From assembly GCA_037042915.1 (NCBI GenBank), contig CM073201.1:1364001-1428000 (forward strand): 64,000 bases of DNA, read 5' to 3'. This document shows positions 54,455 through 64,000 of the stretch, one piece after another; positions within the stretch are counted from its first letter, which is position 1; every line of letters starts with the position of its first letter. This stretch comes from Auricularia sp. M13. Taxonomy: Eukaryota > Basidiomycota > Agaricomycetes > Auriculariales > Auriculariaceae. The notes beneath the pieces are model-generated. The model saw nothing but the letters and a program-made list of their open reading frames with translations, searched no databases and had not been told where the DNA came from. Made by a program: the position numbers and the translations under genes.

Positions 54455-57400
54455 CTATGTGCACGGAGCGGCCCGATTTGTCTTGCGCGCAATGTGCAGG
54501 CGGCGCTCACGGTTCCAAGTCGCCAAGTATGTGTGCACGTATACGATTGCCCGCCGCTGAGTCATATAACTGAGCGACCGCCGAATTTTGAGGAGTCCGC
54601 GATTGCCGCATTCCGCCGCACTTGAATTGACGGCAGCAAGGTCAGGGTCGTTCTTGTAGCTGCTGATCATGCAGCATTTTGAGCAGCGCGTGTGCCCCTT
54701 GGCGTGAAAACCGTCGATCACAAAGCGCGTGTTCTTGAAGAACAACGGCTCACGCAGCATGCAATAATGTGCGCGCGCACGCGACGAAGTCGTACACGAC
54801 CGTCTCTGGAGGAATCTCCCAACGAGTGAACAGTGCGGAGAACACATCGTTGCGACCCTCGCCCTTGGGAATGCAATGAAAGCCGAGGCAGACGAGGTGC
54901 GGGCACCAGGCGGCCATGAGTCCTCCCGTCTGGCCGCTGATACCATAGGCCTCGAAATATTTTGAGCAACCAATGCCGCCTGCGCCACCATCTGTGATGA
55001 CAGAGCGGTCGACCTTGGTGTCTCCCGGAAGATGTGGATAGGCGGGTCGCAGACGAACCCTCGGACGGCCGTAGAACGTTCCTGTCTAGACGATATCAGC
55101 ACCTTCACATCGTTCAATCGGCCGCAGGCGTACCTCCTCCCAATTGTCGCAGTCGTTGACAGGCACAGCAGGCTCAAAGGTGTGCTCACTGAGGCTGCAC
55201 ATAACCCGGATGGCCCGACGCCGCACGAAGTTCACAACGTCACGCAGCATTGTTGAGTAGGACTGACTCTGCTTCCACTCGTCAGACGCAACGGCCCCGA
55301 TAGCAGGCACACAGCGCTTCAACACCGGCGCTGCGTTCTCCTCATTGTTCTCCAGACAAGCCAAAGCCACCCAGGTCGTTGCCGGCGTAAACAGAAGGAC
55401 CGACTCATACGCTAATACCTGCACCATGTCAGTCGCTGCGAACTTCTGTCACAGGAATACGCACCTGGTTGAGCAACTCCAAATACAACCTTCGCCGCTC
55501 CTCCTCACTCCCATAGTTCGGGGTAACCACAACACGAAACATGTCACCCAATGCCTTATCAACAAAGCCAAGCTCATCGGCAATGTCAGGCAAGCTGTCC
55601 CGCATGGCTCGGTCGGCAATATCGCGCTTTGAGAGTCGCGATGCAGTCGCTCGCACAGCTTGCTTTGTATCGACATCGGCGTCAGGCACAGCACGCGCAG
55701 AGGTCTCGTCGCAGTCTTGACTAATACCGCCGGCCTGACTCTTGTTCGCCCTCGTCAAACTCAGGCGCCAACGAACAGCAGCCTGCGCGCGCTGCCGAAT
55801 GTGACCCCACACAACCGATGTTGCCTCGATGGGCGGTCTCACGGTCGAACGAATTGGGGCGCCGGGTAGAATCGTAGTCGGCGGCGTTAACGACGACGTG
55901 AGGTACTTTGAGTTGAACCCCGCCGTGACACCATCAAAGATGACGCATTTGGGGTTCGGTCCGCACTGCTCGCACTGGAAGCTGTCGCCGAGATTCTGCA
56001 GTCTGCGAAACGAAAACCATACGCGCCGGAAGGTCTCGTCTGCAACGAACTCGATGCTGCTGTCGTGCTCAATATAAGCACGTGATACCACTGTGGCATA
56101 GGCGTGAAAGGGAAGTTCGTGCGCGGTGATCGAGCTCGTGAAATTGTTGAGTAATTCGTGTGTATAGATGCTGCAGTTGTTGAAATTGAAGAGACCGAGT
56201 TCCCGAAGATCCGGACCAACAAAGACCTGAGATATCGTGCATGATGCGCAAGCCTGAACTTCGATGGCGACAGAGACCGCCCGCTTGGACCCGTAGACAG
56301 TGCAGCTCATCGTGCGTTTCGCTGCATCCGGCGCAGCCGAACCTCCACAGCGACAGCGGCCATTCACACCCAGCGGCAGGATTGCAGGTACCGGATCCAC
56401 TGACGCGAACCAAGGAACGAGATCGCCAGGCAGACGACACCATCGCGGTGGTCCCACAGGCTCATGCGACACACTGCGCTCCTTATCCTTATCCCGATTA
56501 CTGAGATCTTCAGCTAGGACCGTCGTCAGCTGCGTAATATTGGAAGTCAAGCAACGCACCTCTGTGTTGCTGGGCCTCCCGAGCTTCACGCGCGTCGGCC
56601 TCTTCGTCGATGATGACTTCAGGATTACCAAGTTCGCGATTCATACGGCCCACGGACTCGCGAAGAGAGCGACGTAGTCTTCCTACGTGATGACAGTTTG
56701 CGACTCGATCCTTGCTGCATGCCCATGTTCCGGACGTGAACTCGGTCCCTGCGTGGCTGACCAACACTGGCGGAGCATCAGCCGTCAGGACTGCAAATGT
56801 CCACTGAGGCACGCCGGTCTCGGCTTCTCCGCAACCCTCGAGAGGCACGAATTCTTCGCCATCTGCACCACCAGTTAGACATGACCCGCTATTCATGACT
56901 ATTGAGACACACGTTCGTCTGATAATATAATCCAAGATGGTCCATTAGGATCCGTCACCATGCGCACGTGAACACAATCCTTGTGTTTTTTATAATCTGG
57001 ACAGGGAGCACAGGAATACGTGGCTTTGCCGTCGAGCTCAACGGCAGCAGTGATGACGGTCCATCCCGTTACTCCAGGTAGACGACGGCACTCCTCGAAA
57101 TCGTACATCTGCGCGACCCATGTCCTTGAATCGAGCTGACAGAAAATGACCGTAGCCTCCTGGACAAGAGCACGATACATCGGCAACAACTGATCGACGG
57201 AAAATTTCGACGGCCCAGGCAGCGCTCTCCGCAAGATATTACGCGGCGGCGAGGACAGGAAGCCCTACCGTCGGCTTGCTTCACCCGCTTGCTCGTCGGT
57301 GTTCGTGGCACACTGGCCGCAGGTGCCGGCGCCGTCGACGATGCGGTCCGCGACGAGCCTGCCCCCGCCGTCAGCGTGGGCAATTCCAGCTCGCCGCTTC

Positions 57401-57509
57401 GCCTCTCGAAGCATTCACTCAGTCTATCTACGGCGGGCAGTTCATCTTCGTCGATAAGTTTGCGCTTCTTTCCACGACCGCGAGTCGGGGGCGCTTGTAG
57501 GTAAGCCAT
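54455..57509 (-). mobile_element. KDZ/HMGXB3-like DNA transposase gene, decayed
   Basis: The host-type exons encode a transposase-like protein. It starts MAYLQAPPTRGRGKKRKLID with a nuclear-localisation-like basic run. A Cys/His cluster follows (YSCAPCPDYKKHKDCVHVRM, SWIM-like), then a cysteine site (FQCEQCGPNPKCVIFDGVTA). The core reads DRSVITDGGAGGIGCSKYFE, LVCLGFHCIPKGEGRNDVFS, WEIPPETVVYDF, LREPLFFKNTRFVIDGFHAK, GHTRCSKC and a late Glu in NSSAAECGNRGLLKIRRSLS. YDF / REP-x-x-F / D-x-x-H / H-x-x-C / AE-x-x-N is the pattern of KDZ-related transposases and their HMGXB3 relatives. Introns are conventional. One apparent +1 frameshift in a GC-repeat tract near 54800 separates YDF from the REP motif, so the copy is probably dead. 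No terminal inverted repeats or target-site duplications were found. Confidence 0.7.
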
Positions 57510-58711
57510 CTCCGTGCTGCCTCGCCCACCTGCGACTCTCCACCGCCCGTTGACACGACTGTCATACGAGCGGCGATGAGAGGCAGCCCCACGCCGTTCA
57601 CACGAACGTGATACGACGGGCGATGTGGACGGGGCAGCGCGGAGGTGCGGGAAGGTGGGAAAGGGGGCGGCGGGGAGTGTGGCGAGGGGAGAAGGGCGGG
57701 CGGGGGGGGAGAAGGCGCGGTGAGCAGGCGTCGCGCATCGCGCAACTGGCTGACTCACCGGTGACGGCGCCGGAACGCGCGAATCTGCTGCAGGTCAGCA
57801 ATACGCAGAGACAAAGTAAAAAATCGGGCGCACCTTAGGGTGCGCGCTGCGCGACGTGGAGCCTGCGCTGTCCGCGGCGCCCGGGTTCGAGCGCACGGGA
57901 GTCCGGACGGCGCAGTGCGCCGTGGTGGTGCACCTGGCTGTCGACGGCAGGGGCGGGCGGCAGCAACGACGCCGCCGCAGTCGGCGGTGGCGCGCTGTCA
58001 AAGACGAGAAGGAAGAAAGATTGCGGGCCGAGCCGCGCGATTTGAAGTCCAGTTCGGACTCCGCAACGGCCGACTCCGACTTGAGGGCGCGCGGGGTTTC
58101 AAATGCCCCCCGCTCTCTTTCGCTCTGCCCGCCGTCGTCACAGACGAATGTGAACGGCGGGCAGCGCGTGTCGAACTGCGGATTAGCACGTACTGTGCAT
58201 TCGTGGTGGGCGCGCGTGAGCGGGCGGGCCAATGATATTGTATTGTATCCTGTAGTGCTGGTGACTCTCTTGGCTGACCGTCGTGAATATCTTGCTCGGG
58301 CACGCTGTCCATTCCATCCCATCCAATCCCTTCCAATCCTCGTGCTCTCTCCTCTGTGTCGCCCCGTCGTGCTCTGTGACTGCTCTGCTGTCTGCTGCCT
58401 TCCCACCTCCACTCAATCAGTGCCTTTCTTGCTCTCGTGCTCGCTGTCTTATCGCGCATTCCTAGTTGCTGTGTATCTCTCGATTACGAACATTGGTTTT
58501 TCTCGCGTCTTATGCTGGTGTGAACAAATAAAAAACAAAAGTAAGGTTTGAAATAAGATTTACCTCCGCGGCAGAAAGCTGAAACTGTACAGGGGCTGCC
58601 CTGCGTGGGCCGGCGTCTAATACGGGCGGACTATCGTAGGTGAAGGTGTGTGACTGAGATTTCAATTCACGTCGATGACATGCTGAAGACAGAAACAGTT
58701 TCAATGAGTCA
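57510..58711. other. Intergenic region, 1.2 kb, strongly skewed composition
   Basis: No gene was recognised between the transposase start and the end of the next minus-strand gene. A G-rich, purine-rich block lies at about 57640-57720. A pyrimidine-rich block with repeated ATCC/ATTCC steps lies at about 58305-58350. A GGCCAAT box lies near 58227. The plus-strand frame covering 57856-58551 is long but begins without an ATG and has no protein-like features. Confidence 0.5.
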
Positions 58712-60097
58712 TCATGCCGTAGGTTCGTTCTCCTTGTCCTCCCTGTTCTCCAGTTGTTTGCGCAGGGTCTCGATCTCACGGTCCTTCGCTTCAGTGCGCG
58801 CCTTCCAATACTGTACCTGGTCCTCCATGGCCTTGTTCTGTTTCTCGAGCTCTTTTGCATACTGTAAGCGGAAGGGCTGGAACGTCTCATAAATGGAGTC
58901 CCTCATGTTGTCGAGTAGGCCCGGGGCTTCCTTCGTAATCGTCGCCGACTGCCAAGTCCTCATGATGCCAGCTCCACCGCGCGGCAGGAAGACACAAAAC
59001 GCCCAGCCATTAGTGCGGCTGGCCAGCGTATCACCCTGGTCACGTCCGTGAGGAGCACGGAGTCTAACAAATGAGAAACATACTTTCTGCGCCATCGCCT
59101 GAAACATACGAGGTATGCGTTTTGCCTTCTCTGCCTGCGTTGGATACTCAGTCTTGCGAAGGCCGTTCCGTTCCAAGTCTGCAGGGTATCAGCTGTGACC
59201 ACAGGGAGTCCGGCGACGTCTCACCCATGGGTAGGACACCGCCCGACGTCGCTGTGAAGCCGCCCTTCAGCAGATACGTCGGCTTCTTGACGTTCTTCTT
59301 CTTCTTTGCGGGGTCAGCCTGACCAAGCGGCACATTGGTGATGGTGCCCAGCGGCTGCGGTGCCACGGCATCTGCACTCGGGGCTGGGGTGACAGAGCCG
59401 CCGGCTTCACTGCTCGGCAGCGGCTGCTCCACGTCCATAGCGTCGCCGTTGCTGCTGCCACCGATAACCTCGCCAGAGTCGTCGTCGTTTCCACCGCCGT
59501 TGCCGCCGTCGTCGTCGTCATCATCCTCCTCGTCATCCGTGTCTACATACGGCTCGGCGGGGACAAAGTTGGCCAAGGTCTTGCCGTCCGGCATCTTGAG
59601 GCCGGCGTTCGTCAACGCCTGAGAGATTTGCGCCTCGTCCGCCACACCGTCGTTGAGTTCAAGCACTTCCGCTATGACGGCGTCGATGCGGCGAGACTGC
59701 AAGTCGGTATGCGCGGCGATGACGACTTCCTCGGCCCGCGCTGCTTTGGCGGTCAACGCGTCCGTACCTGACTTCTTGCCCTGCTCGGCATAAGTAATCA
59801 TAACAGAAAGAGTGATACTGCCACGCACCCCGCATTCCGTCGCAGCATGACCCTTCATGGGCGCGTGACACGTCCGACACATCCTGGGCTTGCGCGCCGG
59901 CTTGTCCTTGGGCGGCGATGCCATCGTCGATGTCGATGCACGGGTCTGAGCGCGAGTGCCGTGTGCCTTATGCGAGGGAGTTTTCGGCGGCGCAGCTAGC
60001 GCCGCCTGCGCCAGTTTTGCCTTTTCTGCGACAACGTGAGTGAGACGACGAGAAAAACGGTGCTGGCGGTGTGCTGACTAGTTTTCTTAGCCGCCAT
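58712..60097 (-). CDS. Unknown protein with CCHC-like zinc knuckle and C-terminal coiled coil
   Basis: I cannot assign a function. Exon 1 reads MAAKKT and joins to KAKLAQAALAAPPKTPSHKA. A C-x2-C-x6-H-x4-C knuckle follows at about residues 55-70 (RMCRTCHAPMKGHAATECG). Later exons give an Ala/Glu-rich helix (SRRIDAVIAEVLELNDGVAD), a long acidic run (about 60 residues with DDEEDDDDDDGGNGGGNDDD) and a basic patch (KKKKNVKKPTYLLKGGF). After an intron with donor at about 59231, a conserved-looking core follows (DLERNGLRKTEYPTQAEKAK, RIPRMFQAMAQKVCFSFVRL, TNGWAFCVFLPRGGAGIMRT). The end is a heptad-rich coiled coil (LQYAKELEKQNKAMEDQVQY, REIETLRKQLENREDKENEP). Similar CRTC-x-x-PM-x-GH proteins are, to my knowledge, confined to Agaricomycetes. 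DNA or RNA binding is a guess. Confidence 0.7.
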
Positions 60098-60509
60098 GCT
60101 GGCAACTCGTTCGAGGGAGGAGAAAACACAAGGCAGACAAGCTCGTGGGGCGTCCTTAAAGAGAGAATACGGAGCTCCGTCTTTCCGGTGTGGGCTTATA
60201 TCTCACTCGCATACGGATAGCGTCTTTCACACGCCGGCCGGCCAGAAGCAAGTCGAGATGTGACCGTTGTGATATGCTCAGACACATCACGGCGCATTGA
60301 ACCGCTGAGACTTCCTCTTTCCCAAATCTCAGGATATGTCCTCGCGGCATGGGTGCCTCATCTGCAGGTTGGAACCTGCACGACCACATTTCGCACTCTG
60401 GTGTTCGACCAAACCCAACGACCATATTCACTGGAATATTTGGCTACCTGCGCAGTCATGACATTACATACACGTTTCATCTTGTCGCTTGCTGCGAAGC
60501 GTTTCAAGG
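60098..60509. other. Divergent intergenic region
   Basis: These 412 bp separate the zinc-knuckle gene (-) from the zinc-ribbon gene (+). If the latter starts at 60672 instead of 60510 the gap is 574 bp. No specific promoter motif was recognised. Confidence 0.5.
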
Positions 60510-62200
60510 ATGAATTCCCGCGGCTTCTCGTACAGCCCGACAGCCCTGAGTTCCCACGCCCAAGCAGTTGCGCGCCACGACCGTCAACCAAATTTCAGGC
60601 ATAGCCCACGAGCATCTCTCTCGGCTTTGTCTGTTCCCCACCGTCTGCATCGCGCTTTCAGTAAACTCTCCATGTTCACCAATCGTCGCATCACCTCGCC
60701 GCCGATGGCAAGGATCGCAGCAGCTGCAGGCCGCCAATCGCGGTCCACGCCTATCTCTCGTCGTACTCGGTCTGCCCGCGCCGGGGCTTCACACCTAAGC
60801 CCATCCGAACAGCTCGATCTCGCTGAGCTGGCCAACGTCGTCTCATGCAAGGTCGCATACATTCATTATCGTCGCACCCAGCACCCCAACAACTTTTCTC
60901 CTGACGTCGAGTTTATCTGCGGCCCGCACGACCCGAGCTTGAAACTTCGAGGTGTCGAGCCACCACTCTGGTGCGAAATCATGTGCTCCCGGTGCGGGGC
61001 TACTGAACGCGATCTCGACTCCTTCGTCGGGCGCGAAGATGCAGAGCTCACTTTCATCAAAGTGCGTCGTTATTTTGCACTTCCTAGGCTGGACTCTCAC
61101 TTCGTTATAGTGTCTCAACTGCAACGCATCAAAAGACACCTGTACCCAGGACGTCGCGCTCGCGAGGTCTCCTCTTCGTTCTGATCCCTATGGCCCGTTC
61201 GCAGTGTATGACAGCGAGAAGAAGGAGTTCCGAACATGGCTTGCCCGGCGTGCTTCAGAGCGTCAGGCCGAGATAGGTGAATTTGTTTCATCACTGACTG
61301 TATGCATGTTCTCACTGTCAGCAGATCTAGTCCAGGCACAATCGCGTTCTCCGTCCGGCTCGCGCACCGCATCCGACGTACCGCACTTCTTCGGAACCGA
61401 CGAGGAGTCCAGTGATACTGAATCGAACGCTTGGCGCCGCCTCCTCCATCGCTCTCGAGGGCCACTTGCAGAACCTGTGAAGAACTCGAAGCCGCGCCCT
61501 GTGAAGGCCACTGGCGCCGCGAAATCGTCTATCAGCACCGTCAAAAAACCTCGCATCACGGCTCGTCGCCCGACTCGGTCGGCTCAGACGAAGACAACCA
61601 GCGCCAAAGCCGCGGGCAAGCAGCGCGCTGCCGCATTGACCAGGACTCCGAGCCCTCCGCCCGATTCGTCGTCCCTGGGCGGCGACACCATGCCAGCCCA
61701 TCCCTGCACGCAGCTAATCGCGCCGTCGCCCACATCCCCCTCACGCGGACCTTCGCCTTCAAAACCCGGGAGGTCAAGTTGAATCTTGAGTTGATGGTGA
61801 GCATTGGCGCAATTCATTTTGTACCTTCGACTAACAAATGTAGAATCGTTCCTACCATGAGCTGACTGTCGCAATCACGGACAACCGCTTGACTTGGAAC
61901 TGCATGAAGTCCGGTCTCGCGAAGTTCTTCGTTGACGATACGCACGGATTGGAGGTCTTCGACGCAGTTGGGCAACAGTGGCGCCGTTTTGGCTTAGGTA
62001 CCTGCATCGGCATTCACGTTTCGCAGCAAACTGTGGTTGCCCGCGTTGTCCACAGTCGCGCCCTGTCGCTCGAGGTCATCGAAATCCCAACCACGACGGA
62101 CGACGATACTTCGGCCAAGGCGAGTGTCGGCCAGAAGCGTTTCGCAGTCGCCCCGCTGAAGATGGAAACACGGCCCGCTAAACGTCCCAAAACTGCTTAG
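60510..62200 (+). CDS. Unknown protein with paired-CxxC zinc ribbon
   Basis: I do not recognise the family. Start candidates are 60510 (MNSRGFSYSPTALSSHAQAV) and 60672 (MFTNRRITSPPMARIAAAAG). The folded part reads HLSPSEQLDLAELANVVSCK, VAYIHYRRTQHPNNFSPDVE and GVEPPLWCEIMCSRCGATER. A 49 nt intron is removed after FIK, and CLNCNASKDTC follows. The two CxxC pairs suggest a zinc ribbon. Next come RSDPYGPFAVYDSEKKEFRT and a disordered Ser/Pro/Lys-rich stretch (about 130 residues; VKKPRITARRPTRSAQTKTT is basic). The last exons resume a beta-rich fold (SYHELTVAITDNRLTWNCMK, GLEVFDAVGQQWRRFGLG, IGIHVSQQTVVARVVHSRAL). The end is METRPAKRPKTA, nuclear-signal-like. It is divergent from the zinc-knuckle gene, so the two may be co-expressed. 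Confidence 0.65.
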
Positions 62201-62431
62201 ATATTTCACTAGACTATGCTCCCCCTCATCATGCTGCTTGAATTTTAATCTCCATCTGTGTTCCATATCTCAAATGCTCGTCATCCTGATTTGGTCTTTC
62301 GCATTATCCCGGATCGACAAATGATAATCTGTGCCTGCCGATCATGTATCCCGGTGGCTGTGCACATGTTTACTGAGATGTTCATCGTCGTCTCGCACGT
62401 CCGAAACCCATGAAATGTACGTGCTTTGGGT

Positions 62432-62457
62432 GTTCACCGCATCGCGTTGCGGTGAAC
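62432..62457. repeat. Perfect 10-bp hairpin
   Basis: GTTCACCGCA at 62432-62441 and its exact reverse complement at 62448-62457 surround a 6 nt loop TCGCGT. It lies about 230 bp past the stop of the zinc-ribbon gene. Confidence 0.75.
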
Positions 62458-62593
62458 TACTTAGCATTGTCGAATGGCTGATGCTTGTTTGCAGATCGCC
62501 GTACTGAGGCTAAGGTTCCCAAGCATCGGAAAGCCGAGGCCGCGCATGCCAGTCCAGAGGCAGGTAAGCTCTCGACCGTCAGCATTCGGCATT

Positions 62594-62655
62594 GAAGTGA
62601 GATTAGCTCGCGGTGTAAATGCAGCAGCGTTTGCACTGCGTGCTAATTTCACTTC
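62594..62655. repeat. 29-bp foldback hairpin with 4 nt loop
   Basis: The left arm 62594-62622 and right arm 62627-62655 pair over 29 positions. On the plus strand as RNA there are 24 Watson-Crick pairs, four G-U pairs and one mismatch, around the loop AGCA. The arm tips pair perfectly (GAAGTGA with TCACTTC). The outer flanks add a few more possible pairs (CATTC with GAATG). It could be a short foldback element or the stem of a small-RNA precursor. Confidence 0.75.
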
Positions 62656-63451
62656 TGTCGCTGAATGGACTGTTTAGTAATTACTGCTCAGCAAAGGTTC
62701 AGTGCTAACATACGTCGTGCAGCACGTCTTGCATTTGCACGATGGCCGCATGCTCATATACGAACCAAACATACAAAGGTAAGTTCGACTGCTGCAACGC
62801 ATTCGCCGAGTACGTGTCTCAGCCGCACGACGTAATATCTGCATGTTTGCATCGTGCGGTTTGGACACCTATTCGATTTTGAATGCGTCGTTTCATGCGG
62901 GTTTGCTCAGCCAATGCACGGGCTGACGTGATTTCTGCAGCGGAGATCGTCCTGTCGGGCACTGTTCCGTCATCGGTGAGCGCTTACCAGCTTTGCGTGC
63001 CTGTAACTGATCCGTCCCAAAGGTCCGCCATCTACCCCGGATTCACGAATAGCTGCTCTCGCTTACCGCGCACGAACATAACCCGGCAGCAAACTGCGCG
63101 CATCGGGCGCATATCGCTGGCTTGCATTGCGCCCGGGCGCCCAGCTGCTGGTACTGTAACGTTGGCGGAGTTACGTTTCGGGACTGTTCCCGGTCATCCG
63201 AATCAACCGGCAACTTCCGCATCTCTTTCCGCACCGTCGTCCAGCGCGTAGACATCGCGCCGCCGCGCCTCTCGTTCCATCTCCACCCCCCCTCCCAACG
63301 GCACTGTGCGGAGGGAAATTGCAGTCGTGCAATTCCCTCTGGACTTTGCCTGTTGCTTGTGACTACGTGAACTGTACAGTCGTGTACTTCGCGAAGGACT
63401 CGCAACTTCGTCCCCATCCACGCTGCGCACGTCGCCGCTTGACCCATCACG

Positions 63452-64000
63452 ATGCTCGAGGAGAACAGTCGTTACCGCCAGATGCAGGGGCCAGGTACGT
63501 CCGTTTGATCCTCTAGATAGTGCATGATCTGACGATGATCTTGCACTATCTAGCACGGATCGGGCGTCATCGCCAACGGCGGGTGCGACGCAGAGGCGCG
63601 GGTCGCAACGCGACCCACGCCTGAGGATGTGAGTTCTGTTCACTTTTGGTGAAGTGATTAGGTGCTCACTACAGGCAGTTCCATCCCTGAGCGGCGCGTC
63701 ACACCAGGGACGCCGTGGACGTTGACGATTCCCAATGGCTTGACGCCGTAAGTTCTTTCTCCTGCGGTCGCGCGATACGCTTCTGATCAGGCACATCAGT
63801 GAAGAGTACTGGCTCAATTCCCCCCCGCCTTCGCCCCAGGCCGACTGGGAACCGTGCGTACCTCGGACCACCATGATGTCTCGAGTCTGATATTCATCTA
63901 GATTCTTCAACTACAACGACACCCGGGACAAGTTGCTTTCGTCGTCAGGCCCCGTTATGTTGGAACCAGCACCACTCTACGAAGACAAATACAGGTGGTA
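63452..64000 (+). CDS. Unknown gene, 5' part, runs off the window
   Basis: Phase-consistent exons are visible: 63452-63494 (MLEENSRYRQMQGP), an exon after the intron 63495-63553, then 63675-63747 (SSIPERRVTPGTPWTLTIPN and GLTP). These continue to 63791-63853 (HISEEYWLNSPPPSPQADWE) and 63902 to the edge (FFNYNDTRDKLLSSSGPVML, APLYEDKYRW). Joins from 63675 onwards are firm because donors GTAAGT and GTGCGT and the phases agree. The exon after the first intron is less certain: to stay in frame it must use a weak GTCGCA donor near 63608, otherwise a stop is met. No domain was recognised. The 5' end could lie further left. Confidence 0.55.
63513..63553. repeat. 12-bp inverted repeat inside a putative intron
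   Basis: CTAGATAGTGCA at 63513-63524 and its exact reverse complement at 63542-63553 flank a 17 nt loop. The right arm ends in the TAG that serves as splice acceptor of the intron 63495-63553, so the stem would hide the 3' splice site. Confidence 0.75.

Larger units (their letters stand above)
62201..63451. other. Intergenic region, 1.25 kb, with foldback structures
   Basis: No gene was recognised with confidence. A plus-strand frame at 62883-63251 (122 codons) has an unremarkable Ser/Ala/Pro/Arg composition and no homology I know. Two strong hairpins lie in the left half (62432-62457 and 62594-62655). Confidence 0.5.

Noticed and set aside
57856-58551. A 231-codon open frame on the plus strand in the intergenic region
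   Set aside because: It has no ATG at its start, lies in skewed GC-rich DNA where overlapping frames are open too, and shows low-complexity composition without any motif.
54000-58700. Terminal inverted repeats or target-site duplications of the KDZ-like element
   Set aside because: I compared the flanks by eye and found no matching inverted ends; GGTACC/GGGGCCCC motifs do not recur on the other side.
62883-63251. A 122-codon plus-strand frame as a gene
   Set aside because: Ser/Ala/Arg-rich, no motif, and its 3' half overlaps an equally long minus-strand open frame.
1-64000. tRNA and 5S rRNA genes
   Set aside because: A scan by eye for B-box (GGTTCGANNCC) and its reverse found only partial matches inside coding exons, without a cloverleaf around them.

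Overview
The window looks like nuclear DNA from a filamentous basidiomycete, most likely an Agaricomycete. Genes are dense on both strands and are cut by many 45-60 nt GT-AG introns. The sequence is GC-rich. The gene content mixes conserved eukaryotic housekeeping genes with basidiomycete-style families: a PA/Fn3-type subtilase, large F-box proteins, an arrestin with many prolines, and a KDZ/HMGXB3-like transposase. No CRISPR arrays, bacterial-type operons, tRNA or rRNA genes were seen. The species cannot be named from the sequence alone.

Layout, left part (1-25 kb): 3' part of a secreted subtilase (+); prefoldin subunit 4 (-), divergent from sphingosine-1-phosphate lyase (+); an alpha-arrestin (+); CDP-diacylglycerol synthase (-); a TM9/EMP70 protein (-); an F-box-type protein (+) whose upstream region carries paired MCB/E2F-like boxes; a 2.65 kb gene-poor stretch; a U1-type zinc-finger (WBP4-like) protein (-); an MFS transporter (+); and TFIIIA (+).

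Middle part (25-54 kb): an unrecognised protein (-), divergent from GPI-transamidase subunit PIG-U (+); ribosomal protein S23 (-) with a GC-AG last intron; a SNF2 ATPase with C-terminal PHD/RING-like cysteines (-); the V-ATPase c'' proteolipid (-), with a three-copy degenerate repeat downstream; a CUE-domain protein (-); an RKM4/SETD6-type SET methyltransferase (-), divergent from mitochondrial ribosomal protein S15 (+); DASH subunit Duo1 (+); an F-box/zinc-finger protein (-); mitochondrial tyrosyl-tRNA synthetase (-), nearly abutting queuine tRNA-ribosyltransferase (+); RNA helicase Dbp10 (-), divergent from proteasome subunit Rpn7 (+); and a BLI-3-like FMN-binding protein (-).

Right part (54-64 kb): a 32-bp minisatellite, a decayed KDZ/HMGXB3-like transposase gene, two lineage-restricted genes of unknown function (CCHC-like zinc knuckle and zinc ribbon), a gene-free stretch holding strong foldback hairpins, and the 5' end of an unknown gene.

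Several genes share a theme of translation: S23, SET methyltransferase, S15m, mtTyrRS, TGT, Dbp10 and TFIIIA. Four pairs share divergent promoters of under 130 bp, and a fifth pair is closer still. The most thought-provoking pair is mtTyrRS/TGT. These enzymes act on tRNA-Tyr at different steps (charging, and G34-to-queuosine exchange), and their start codons lie about 9-54 bp apart. All intron-exon joins are my own reading of frames and splice sites; none has been checked against transcripts.
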